Assembly (NCBI GenBank): GCA_023362775.1
Contig: JALMGJ010000002.1
Location: forward strand, 74,439,414 to 74,503,413
DNA: 64,000 bases
Direction: 5' to 3'
From: Charina bottae
Lineage: Eukaryota; Chordata; Lepidosauria; Squamata; Charinaidae
The notes beneath the pieces are model-generated. The model ran no database searches, was not told the origin of the DNA, and saw only the letters and a list, made by a program, of their open reading frames with translations. This document shows, piece after piece, positions 54,931 through 64,000 of this stretch. Position 1 is the stretch's first letter. Each line of letters opens with the position of its first letter. A program made the translations under genes and the position numbers.

Positions 54931-55454
54931 TAACAGAATCTGCACTGTGAACAAGAGAAGTTACAAATTTATGATTTTATTGTATTATCATTGTAAATAG
55001 CTTACTACAGCGGTGAAGCAAAGTTTGTGACTCTTTTAAAAATCTCCAAATCCTCCAGGATCTGACCAATAATTAGACTTGTCTAAGTCTAATTAATAGA
55101 TATGAAGATACTGATTATACAGCACCACAGTAAGACTGTGTTATGGCTTTATGGAACATGCTAAATCACCATTCACTTTCTTTGCTGGAAAAGCTGTGTG
55201 AAGCTTTCAGTTTAGTAAGTGGTGGCACATCCGTTAGCAGTAAAGACTAAAGAGTTACTCCACGGTCAGGATCATTGTGCTTCATGACTCGCATTCATTT
55301 GAGCTTCAGTAAATAGATGGATACCGATATTACCATTTGGTGGTACAATGCAGAATCTTTTGTATCACTTAGTGATTGTAAGTTGTCTGGGCCCTGAGGC
55401 TGCAAAGCAGCCCCAAACACATGATTGATTGATCAATTGATCGATTGATCAAAT
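54931..55454. other. Intergenic, unassigned
   Basis: A short GATT/GATC repeat at 55424-55450 precedes the next LINE; otherwise nothing recognised. Confidence 0.4.
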
Positions 55455-55845
55455 TTCTCTCACCGCCCATCTCCCCCAACAGGGGACTCTGGGCGGTTTA
55501 CAATAAAATCAACAATTAAAAAAACACAATATAAAATCAGTTACAATAATACCATTAAATCAATATAATATAAAGATAAAATCCATGTGGCAATATGATG
55601 TTATATAGTAGGGAGGATATTACGGCACTAGCCACCCCCAGGAGGAGCTGTTACCTTTCCCATCCCAAGCAAGGTGGCAGAACAGGTCTTCAGATTTTTC
55701 CGGGAGTGTGGGAGCCTACCTCACTTCTGGGGGCAGAATATTCCAAAGGGCAGGCACCACTGCAGAGAAGGCCCGCTTCCTGGACCCCGCTAGATGAAAT
55801 TGCCTTGTCGATGGGGTCCGTAGCATGCCCTCTCTGCACGACCGG
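55455..55845 (-). mobile_element. L2-like LINE 3' end, - strand
   Basis: 3' hairpin CCGCCCATCTCCCCC...ACTCTGGGCGG at 55463-55496. On the - strand a C-terminal coding remnant includes FHLAGSRKRAFSAVVPALWN and ILPPEVR (55730-55800), matching 25836-25905. 5'-truncated near 55845. Confidence 0.9.
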
Positions 55846-56083
55846 ATATTACCACCACCACGCTTCGTGCTTAGGATGAATTGCTGGATGCAGTGTTTCG
55901 TTTTCTCCCAAAGTAACATTTCTTATAAATACCAGAAAGTTTGTCTAATCTGTCCTTAGAACATTGATCCAGTAACCTGCTGGGTCATCCAAGTAGCCTT
56001 TGCTTAAGATGGGCAGCAGTGTGCAAGAGTGCCCTGCAGCTTATGTTTATTTTATTTATTTTATTTTATTTTTCAAATTTTGC

Positions 56084-56741
56084 CACCGCCCATCTCCACC
56101 AAAAAGAGGGACTCTGGGCGGTTTACAGTAACAAGCACATTAAAACAATAAGCATAAATAACATCTAAAATATAAATACAAAATTACCAAATATAAATAT
56201 AAAAGTAAAAATAAATATAAATATAAAATCCAAGTGGCCATAAAAGATCTAATTCAGCGAGGAGAGCTCTAAGGCGCCAGCCACCCCCAAGAATAATTAC
56301 GCCGCTTCCCGCCCCAGGCGAGATGGCAGAGCAAAGTCTTCAGGTTCTTCTGGAAGGTCAGGAGCGATGGGGCCTGTCTCACCTCTGGGGGCAGAGTGTT
56401 CCAGAGGGCGGGAGCCATTGCAGAGAAGGCCCGCTTCTTGGACCCTGCCAAGCGAAATTCTTTTACAGACGGGGTCCGTAACATGCCCTCTGCATGACCA
56501 GGTGGGACGGGTCGATGTCATGGGGATGAGACGGTCCCTCGGGTAACCTGGACCCATGCCATGTAGGGCTTTAAAGGTGATAACCAACACCTTGAATTGG
56601 GCCCGGAAGCGAACTGGCACCCAATGCAGCTCGCGTAGCAGTGGTGTCACGTGTGCCGATCTTGGGGCAGCAAGAATTGCCCGTGCAGCCGCATTCTGGA
56701 CCAGCTGAAGTTTCTGGATACTCTTCAAGGGTAGCCCCATG
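56084..56741 (-). mobile_element. L2-like LINE 3' end, - strand, second copy
   Basis: 3' hairpin at 56086-56121. On the - strand the frame MGLPLKSIQKLQLVQNAAAR and WVPVRFRAQFKVLVITFKAL runs through 56580-56740 and continues in a shifted frame to the C terminus. 5'-truncated at 56741, four bases before the A-rich tail of the next copy. Confidence 0.9.
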
Positions 56742-56744
56742 TAG

Positions 56745-57302
56745 TTGATTTATTTATTTTTATTTATTATTTCAATTTATTCCCCGCCCATCTCCCTTGC
56801 AAGGGACTCTGGGCGGGTTCGACCCCATGAGGAACTATCCCTTCCTCCTTCCCACGCCAGGTGGCAGAACCAGATCTTCAGCTCCTTCCTAAAGGTCGGG
56901 AGGGAGATCTGTCTTAACTCTGGGGGCAAGGTGTTCCATAGAGTGGGCGCTACCACAGAGAAGGCCCGCCTCCTAGACCCCATCAGATGGCATTCTCTAA
57001 TTGATGGGGTTCGTAGCAGGCCCTCCCTGAATGACCGAGTGGGGCGGGTCGATAACATGGGGATCAGACGGTCCCTCAGGTATTCTGGCCCCATGCCATG
57101 TAGGGCTTTAAAGGTGATAGCCAACACCTTGAATTGTACCCAGAAGCAAACCGGCACCCAATGCAGCTCGCGGAGCAACGGTGTTACATGTGCAGATCTC
57201 GACACACCCAAAATTGCCCGCGCGGCCACATTCTGCACCAGCTGTAGCTTCCGGATAGTCTTCAAGGGTAGCCCCATGTAGAGCGCATTGCAATAATCTA
57301 CA
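56745..57302 (-). mobile_element. L2-like LINE 3' half, - strand, of an inverted copy
   Basis: 3' hairpin CCGCCCATCTCCCTTGC...GGGCGG at 56784-56815. The - strand frame of 183 codons (56777-57328) encodes NALYMGLPLKTIRKLQLVQN to the C-terminal WFCHLAWEGG. At 57302 the coding sense flips to the + strand. Confidence 0.9.
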
Positions 57303-58272
57303 TTGCTGGACCCTACTGTGCTGGACAACCTTCGTCGTGTCTCCCACCTCCCCTTTTTGGGGAAGGTGGTTGAGAAGGTGGTGGCGTTGCAACTTGAGAG
57401 GATTCTGGATGAAACGGATTATCTAGACCCCTTCCTGTCAGGTTTCAGGCCTGGATATGGGACAGAAACTGCATTGGTCACACTTATGGATGACCTCTGG
57501 CGGGAGTGGGATGGGGGCAGTGCATCCATCCTGGCTCTTCTTGACCTCTCAGCGGCTTTTGATACCATCGACCATGGTATCCTTTTGGGGCGGCTTAGGG
57601 AGTTGGGGGTGGGTGGCGTGGTTTTGCGCTGGTTCACCTCCTTCCTCTAGGGCCAGTCCCAATCGGTGGTGATACGGAGCGAGAGATCTGACCCTTGACC
57701 CCTCCTTTGTGGGGTGCCGCAGGGTTCGGTTTTCTCTCCTTCTATTTAACATCTACATGAAACCGCTGGGTGAGATCATCCGTCACCATGGGATGAGGTA
57801 TCATCAGTATGCTGATGATACCCAATTATACATCTCCGTCCCAGGTGAAGTAAGCGATGTGGTGACTGTCCTCTCTCGGTGCCTGGGGGCTGTGGGGGTC
57901 TGAATGGGGAACAACAGGCTTCGGCTGAACGCTGGTAAGACGGAGTGGCTGTAGGTTAATGGCTCCTCTGTATCCGGGAAAATGTCATCTTTAGTTCTAG
58001 ATGGGGTTGCACTGCCCCACAGAGACCCTGTGCGGAATCTGGGGGTTCTTCTGGACTCACGACTCCTGCTCAAAGAGCAGGTGGAAGTTGTGGCCAGAAG
58101 GGCCTTTGCGCAACTTCGTGTTGTGCGCCAGTTATGCTCTTTCCTGGATCGAGAAGCCCTCCAAACAGTCACTCATGCCCTGGTCATCTCCCATATAGAC
58201 TATTGTAATGTGCTCTACATGGGGCTACCCTAGACTATCCGGAAGCTACAGCTGGTGCAGAATGCGGCCGCA
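57303..58272 (+). mobile_element. L2-like LINE RT segment, inverted 5' part
   Basis: + strand RT region of the same family: LDPTVLDNLRRVSHLPFLGK, ETALVTLMDDLW, LSAAFDTIDHGIL, YADD at 57808-57819, then DYCNVLYMGLP and a final block ending in NAAA. Stops and frameshifts are present (57648, 57700, 57901, 58232). Its last ~70 bp overlap in content with the start of the - strand half, as expected after twin priming. Confidence 0.9.
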
Positions 58273-58695
58273 TTCAGTAGTAATGTATGGCTGTGAGAGT
58301 TGGACCATAAGGAAGGCTGAGCGCCGAAGAATTGATGCTTTCGAACTGTGGTGCTGGAGAAGACTCTTGAGAGTCCCTTGGACTGCAAGGAGGTCAAACC
58401 AGTCAATCCTAAAGGAAATCAACCCTGACTGCTCATTGGAAGGACAGATGCTGAAGCTGAAGCTCAAATACTTTGGCCACCTAATGCGAAGAGAGGACTC
58501 ACTGGAAAAGACCCTGATGCTGGGAAAGACTGAAGGCAAAAGGAGAAGGGGACGGCAGAGGATGAGATGGTTAGATAGCATCACCGATGTAATGAACATG
58601 AATTTGAGTAAACTCCGAGAGACAGTGGAGGACAGGAAGGCCTGGCGTGCTATGGTCCATGAGGTCACGAAGAGTCGGACACGACTCATCAGATT
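58273..58695 (+). mobile_element. BovB LINE 3' fragment fused to the L2-like copy
   Basis: Starts abruptly after GCGGCCGCATTC with VVMYGCESWTIRKAERRRID and remains open through the C terminus (FGHLMRREDSLEKTLMLGK, VEDRKAWRAMVHEVTKSRTR). The 3' tail GAGTCGGACACGACTCATCA is near 58690. Nearly identical to 26392-26800. Confidence 0.92.
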
Positions 58696-58714
58696 TTTCT
58701 TCATCTGTCTATTA

Positions 58715-58986
58715 CAGAGCTTTCCAAACTCTGTGTCGCGACACAAAAGTGTGTCGCCACACACAGTCTGGTGTGTCACCACACAACCCGGAAGCGCTGA
58801 TCATCATCAGCGCTTCCGGGTTTTCCCGGGTTTTCCCAGGGCAACACACCAATTACAGCGCAAAAAACCTGGAAGTGGCAGCAGCGCTTCCGGGTTTTTG
58901 CACGCTGCCGCACTTCCCGGTTTTCCCACGGCGACACACCAACGCCGGTTGGTGTGTCGCCGCGGGAAAAACTTTGGAAAGCCCTG
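58715..58986. mobile_element. hAT-type MITE, copy 6 (family M, hairpin subtype)
   Basis: 272 bp with ends CAGAGCTTTCCAAACTC and ACTTTGGAAAGCCCTG. Perfect 8-bp duplication GTCTATTA at 58707-58714 and 58987-58994. Same subtype as copy 5, opposite orientation, with the same 17-bp GGAAGCGC hairpin at about 58784-58821. Confidence 0.92.
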
Positions 58987-58994
58987 GTCTATTA

Positions 58995-60835
58995 GCTATA
59001 GTTAAACTGAAGTATTGTCTATTAAAACTCCATCTAAATCACTTATTTGTAAATTTGTATTTAGCATCTGAGTCCCAACCTGGATATATGTAGTCCCACC
59101 TGAAAATGCAAGTTTGTAAAGTATAATAATAGACCAGTTCTATAGAATGCTTGAACATAAGCTGCAAGTTCATTAAATAGCCATCTGAAGAAAATCTTGT
59201 GGAAAACCTCACTCTTTCTCAGTTTCTGAACCAAGAGTGTGTTGCAGGCAGTCCTAAGGCCTTGTCAGTGTACTCCATTATGTCCTAATTTTTTTTCCCA
59301 ATCCCTCTTGTTACTTGCTGGGATGGTCTTGAGTTATTTTTTTTTTAGCTGTTTGGGGGATGATGGAAGGTCAGTGAGAACTTAGGACCCCATGGATCTT
59401 CAGTCCTGCCCAACCTACCCCTCTTGTGACTTTCCAGGGTTGTAAAAGATTGTTTGAGGTTGGTAAGATGAAAGCAGTGTTGGCTTTCTCCCTCCAAGTA
59501 AGATGCTGCCTTGGAGAGGGAAATCTGACATGTATCTTGAGAGATTAAGAGGCTATAGAATTGAGCTTTTAGGTTTTCATGTGTGTGATATTTACTCTAA
59601 ACTTAATTGGTGTGTCAGACTGTATTACTTTAAGGTTTGATTCAGATTAAATACCAAGCCATGATTTTGATTGGGGATTAGTGCTTAAAAGAAGAAATGA
59701 TTGGAAGCAACTTGCTATGAATTCTACTCTTCTACAAGAAATATTCAGTGCAAAAAATAGAGATAGAATACACATTATCAATTTGTGCTCAGGTAAAGAA
59801 GCTACTAATTGGTTGAACACTATTGTATTGTTATATTCTCCTTAAATTATATAACTTTATTGCCAGGTGGGAAGGGAACCATGTTACAATGATGGATATT
59901 CTCCAACTCATTAGATGTAACTATATTAATTTGGAATTAAAAATATCTAAACCTCTCCAGACATAATACTCACTGTAAGAACCTATCTCTTCGGATCAAG
60001 ATGGAAGACCCAAATAAGTTAATATGTATAATTCAAGAAAAGGGAGATAACTGTATAATATATTTTGGAAGAGCTAACTATAATTGTATTGAATTTTAAC
60101 AGATTCAGTTTAACCATAAAGGCTATTAATGTTTCAGCTATGTACCATATTCATTCATTGGTGCATTCTGTTTATGCAGAGGGATAACAAGTGCCTTAAT
60201 AAGGAAAATAATTTTTTGTCCCTTCCTTTTTAAAATGAGGCAGTTTTGATATTTATACCATCACAATCAAAATGAATGCTGTTTGGCAAATAGCTGAAAT
60301 AACCAAGTTAGAAAATCTCATCTTTTCAGTGCCTCAAAAAATGAAATTAAAAATCTAGTATTACAGTGGAAGATAGGGTTATCTTATAAATCTTTCAAAT
60401 ACTCAACTGCATGTTCTAATACTTTGCATTATTGGACATGTTTTCTAAATTCTGAGACTACTTCTGTACAGCCCGTTTCAGTTAAAAGTTATGACTCTTC
60501 AGTTCTGTTTGTGGAATCAAACTGATGATTCATAATTTATTTTAAAAATGTATAAAGCATGGCACATGCATAATCCAGTGTTTTTATAAAGCAGTCTTTA
60601 ACATTTTAATGTAAAATTATTACTTCACTGACATCATTATGGTTCTGTACATATAGGTCACAACATGGAGTTCTTTATGCTGTTGTCCATAGAGAGACAA
60701 AACTGCTGTATCTTTGAAACGATTTAATTAAGATTTTTCCTGGAACAGCTTTTAAACATGGGTTGATGTATCTGAACCATTGCTTACATGACAAAATGCA
60801 ACACTGGTAGCCATGGGTATTCAAAATTCAAGTAT
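58995..60835. other. Intergenic, unassigned
   Basis: AT-rich, no supported gene or repeat. Confidence 0.4.
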
Positions 60836-60841
60836 TTTATT
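60836..60841 (-). terminator. Candidate CCDC66 polyadenylation signal
   Basis: AATAAA on the - strand, 220 bp downstream of the candidate CCDC66 stop codon. Confidence 0.45.
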
Positions 60842-61060
60842 TCTCATGCTAAATACTCACATAAAATTTAAATTAGTGATACAAATATTGTGTAAACAAA
60901 GTCACATTATCATACAGTATCATGTGAAATAAAATTCTTCCTCCATTACTGGAAGTTTATCCTAAATACACCAAAGTCCATATTCTACAAACTTGGTTCA
61001 TAATTACAGTAGTATAAAGTGCCAACACAGCAAAACATCCGTTCATCATAGCTGAAATTC

Positions 61061-61147
61061 TTAAAGCGGTAAAATAAAGTTTTCTTCTTGACTCATAACA
61101 CTTGGAATAAGGCATGTCTCCAGTTCTTTCTGCTTCTGAAGGAGGCC
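61061..61147 (-). CDS. CCDC66: Terminal coding exon of CCDC66 (candidate)
   Basis: On the - strand a good acceptor (TTTATTTTTCCAG, complement of 61148-61160) opens 28 codons, GLLQKQKELETCLIPSVMSQ and onward, followed by TAA at 61063-61061. The Gln/Lys/Glu-rich helix suits the C terminus of the ciliary and microtubule coiled-coil protein CCDC66. In human, CCDC66 and TASOR converge tail to tail, and the strand and position here agree. The call rests on splice site, composition and synteny. Upstream CCDC66 exons would lie beyond 64000 or remain unrecognised. Confidence 0.65.
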   Translation of the reverse strand, partial: GLLQKQKELETCLIPSVMSQEENFILPL

Positions 61148-61639
61148 CTGGAAAAATAAATGAAAATGCTTTTACAAAACAGAACAGTTTTAAACAGCAA
61201 TCATTAATCTACACAGGACTGTAGATAACTATAATGGCGAAGGTGCCCTAGAAAACAGTTACTAATTATATTCTGTTTATGCTATAACAGACTTTAAAAT
61301 ATTTGCTTTGTAATTCTTCAGTCATGTAGACAAAATGGTGTGAAGGCAAGCCTAATGGCAATGAAATGTAAAGCTCAGATGCTTTTACCAGAAGATACAA
61401 GTACACCTATATTTAGTTACCTCTTGATATCCTTAAAATATTTGATTCAAAGTAGATTGCATAAGCAGAAAACCATATTTCTACACAAAGTTTAATGTAA
61501 CAAAGCAACAACGTTTGTTCAATATGCCTTCTCATGGCAAGTTTAATTATAGAGCCTGAATGAAAGGAAGGGAATTGCCCTCTCAGAGATGTGATCATCT
61601 GGATTTCAGGTGGAAGTCATTCAGGATACTGATAGCATC
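61148..61639. other. Probable CCDC66 intron, unassigned
   Basis: No recognised feature. Confidence 0.35.
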
Positions 61640-62700
61640 TAGGGGCACTGTCCTGCAGATAACTCGTTAATGTTAAGTTGGGCTTTAGAGACAAGTTGGG
61701 ACTGCTGCACTACAACAGCCCCTCTACCTGGTCTGCTCAAGCTTATGCTTGATTTCATCACTGGGCTGGTGGTAGAATTCCTCAGACTTAAAGTGCTGGA
61801 GTATTTCAATTTGCCTTCCTTGGTGGAAAGGGGTCAGAGGCTGCTCAAGAGGTCACGGCCACCATGACAACCATGGACATGCATCGTATCATCGAGGGCT
61901 CGACACATTGAGGGCCACACACCTGACATTTTTCATTTGAGGGCAGATGTGACATGATCTAAAACGGGAGGGTATTAACATCTGTCCTCATCATAGTTGG
62001 ATCACGCTCTGATTGCTTTGGAACTGACTGGTGCTACCAACTTCCACAAGGAGAACCCAGTTGATCAGTCATCTCCAGGCATTTGAAGGAATCACTTGAT
62101 TTCCAAGGAGTGATTGAGGATCTTCCCAAAGCTCTAATGGGCAGTTCTGCTAAGATTTCAGTTGCCCAATGGAAAAAAGGGGGCACCTGTGGCCTTTGAC
62201 AAGACTGCACTAAATGGCCTCTCCTAGCTCTCCAATCCAAGGGAACTCCTTGGTGAACTGAGGAGCTCTGGGAGATGAAGCAGCAGAGGAGACACCCCAA
62301 ATGATGCTGGCAGAAAAATGAGTCACACCAAACACAAGGAAGAGCTCAGGTTTGAGCCTACTTAATGGTGATGAGCAGTGAACTATCTGTATTTAGTTAC
62401 TACATCTGCAGAATCCTACCCAGTGGCCCTTTAAAAATGACCCAGATCCTGTTGGGGGAAGATAGCTAGGAAGAACAGGGAAGCTATGAGAAATTTTCTA
62501 GGCATCTAGAAGATAAAATCACTTAGATCTGCTCAGAATTTGATCCCAGCTGGGCAAGTCCTATAGAGAGGTGCCTAATCTTGCAAGGTTATCTGGGAAG
62601 AGTTTGAGCAGGTGACGTCTAAGGAAATGGACAGGATTCTATACAAAGTTGGTTTGACTACCTATATAGTCTGGATCCCCAGCCTCCCTGGTTGGTAAGA
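61640..62700 (+). mobile_element. Decayed L2-like LINE (endonuclease region)
   Basis: The translation in shifting frames, FITGLVVEFLRLKVLEYFNL then PSL, corresponds to VSGLAVEFPRLMVLGDFNLP of the element at 23570. Further along, HIVGSRSDCFGTD matches SWSDHALVTL. Much older than the copies at 21-26 kb and 55-58 kb, and lacking the RT region. Confidence 0.7.
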
Positions 62701-63680
62701 TCTTGCAATAAGATGACACAAATATAAGTCTAGAAATTAGTCACCAACTTTTTTTTCTCCAAGACTAATTGCATAGTTCCATCTTTTCCTGACACAATTT
62801 TTGCCATGGATATGATCTAGGGACTTCAACAATGATGTGGTTAATGATGCAATCAGAGACTACGATGGGACCATGGCTTGATGTATTAGTGAATACAGGT
62901 GTTACAAATGTAGATGTTTCAAAGTTAGACTATTGCTAAGCTTTAAAACACATAAACTAGACATTTCCAAAGAAGCAGGAAAAACGACACTGGATCCAAT
63001 AATAAAGCTTGGTTAGGCAGAATGATAATGGTCACCTCAAGTGGCAGGTGGTAGATAACAGTGGCAGTGAGGACTGGTACAACTGGTACAACAGTGTTCT
63101 TTCCTCTACTCTGCTTTCCTCAGATGCAATGGAGGTGACTGTCCTACCATGCATGTTGAAGTAAAATTTAACTATTAATTTGGTCAGCTTTCCTAAGTTG
63201 AATAGGAACACAGGAAAAATGTCTTCGCTTATCCTTGTTAATTTCATGCTGTCAGCATGAACACCCTACCCATCTTGGTAACTTGTCACCATCTTACAAA
63301 ATCTCTGTAGAACTGGCTGCACTGGCATCTTGTACTGACCTATACTGAAAGGAAGACTGTAATGTCAGGGTAAGGTTTTCTTCCCAAAATAGCAAAACAA
63401 ATGCTGATATGGACAGATCTGCTTCAGTGTAGATGTGTGTCAAAGCTATTTCCTGAATTAAGGCGGTATTCCTGATTCTCATTACAAGGTATCCAGCCTT
63501 TATAAAATAATAAACCTGAGATAACATGATAACCAAAAGCAATCTAAGAGAACTTTTAGCTGTTTCATCCAGATTCTTTTAGAACCAATATCTCACCCAT
63601 TCTATTTTTCTGTATAAAAGCCTGGGCAAGTTTAGTATAATAAAGGAAAAGTATCCATTAAAAGTTTCTGTATGTACTCA
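62701..63680. other. Unassigned
   Basis: No supported exon of CCDC66 and no named repeat. Confidence 0.35.
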
Positions 63681-63687
63681 GAAATCC

Positions 63688-64000
63688 AAGTACCATATAA
63701 ACTCATGGATAAGCCCATGCACAGATAAGCCAACCATTGATATTTTTGTATGATTTTCAATATATTCTGAAGGACTATATTTGTTTTCATATTTTGTATC
63801 AATAAATGTTGTTTTACAGAACAGGTTCCATTTTCAATTTTTACAAATGGCTTATCCGCGGATGACATATTTTTCATGATATTCTGGTCTGGCTTATCCA
63901 CAAGTATATATGGGTGCTTTTAAAAAAGTATTACCACGGATGAGTCGAACCCAATTTTTTGGTGTATTTTGGAGCCTAAAATTCTCGGCTTATCCGCAAG
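63688..64000. mobile_element. DNA-transposon-like repeat, cut by window end
   Basis: Repeated GGATAAGCC / GGCTTATCC units (63706, 63840, 63890, 63985) in both orientations, with CCATATAAACTCATGGATAAG at the left. This is the pattern of a widespread nonautonomous element whose ends read ...TATAAGCCG. The right border is outside the window. Confidence 0.5.

Noticed and set aside
63032..63901. Further CCDC66 exons on the - strand
   Set aside because: The ORFs there lack flanking splice sites and coiled-coil composition, and part lies in a transposon-like repeat.

Overview
The window is nuclear DNA from a vertebrate, most likely a squamate reptile. It has spliced genes with GT-AG introns and no bacterial-style operons. 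Squamate-type repeats are dense: three tRNA-derived SINEs of the Sauria type with target-site duplications, several RTE/BovB LINEs, many CR1/L2-group LINE copies ending in the CCGCCC...GGGCGG 3' hairpin, L1, Penelope-like elements, hAT transposons and one solo LTR. I cannot fix the species.

The backbone is one gene on the + strand, TASOR (FAM208A), the scaffold of the HUSH silencing complex. Sixteen exons can be placed between 3627 and 52691. All have canonical splice sites and their phases chain without a break, giving about 1,325 residues through the stop codon. The 5' exons lie upstream of the window. Downstream, a short terminal exon on the - strand (61061-61147) looks like the end of CCDC66. 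TASOR and CCDC66 converge tail to tail in human, so this agrees with conserved synteny.

Layout: 1-1412, two BovB 3' fragments; 3627-5693, two TASOR exons; 5774-18113, a 12.4 kb intron with a nested hAT pair, a 1.76 kb near-perfect inverted repeat, a second 231-bp inverted repeat, a possible L1 5' end and a 277-bp Penelope-derived foldback element; 18114-18627, three exons; 18628-27870, an intron with a BovB copy split by a near full-length 4.6 kb L2-like LINE; 27871-33725, four exons; 33726-46772, a 13 kb intron with a Penelope GIY-YIG fragment, old CR1, an L2-like 3' end, a solo LTR, an L1 3' end and hAT-type MITEs; 46773-52691, seven exons and the stop; 54.7-59 kb, a DNA transposon and a cluster of L2-like copies, one with a twin-priming inversion fused to BovB; 61.06 kb, the CCDC66 end; 61.6-64 kb, decayed LINE and a transposon-like repeat.

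Biologically the region pairs a gene whose product represses retroelements with introns that record many waves of retroelements and DNA transposons. The signals most worth a second look are the three inverted repeats in one intron, hammerhead-like cores at two Penelope-type ends, a hAT-type MITE family with a consistent TA-centred target, and the composite L2-like/BovB junction.
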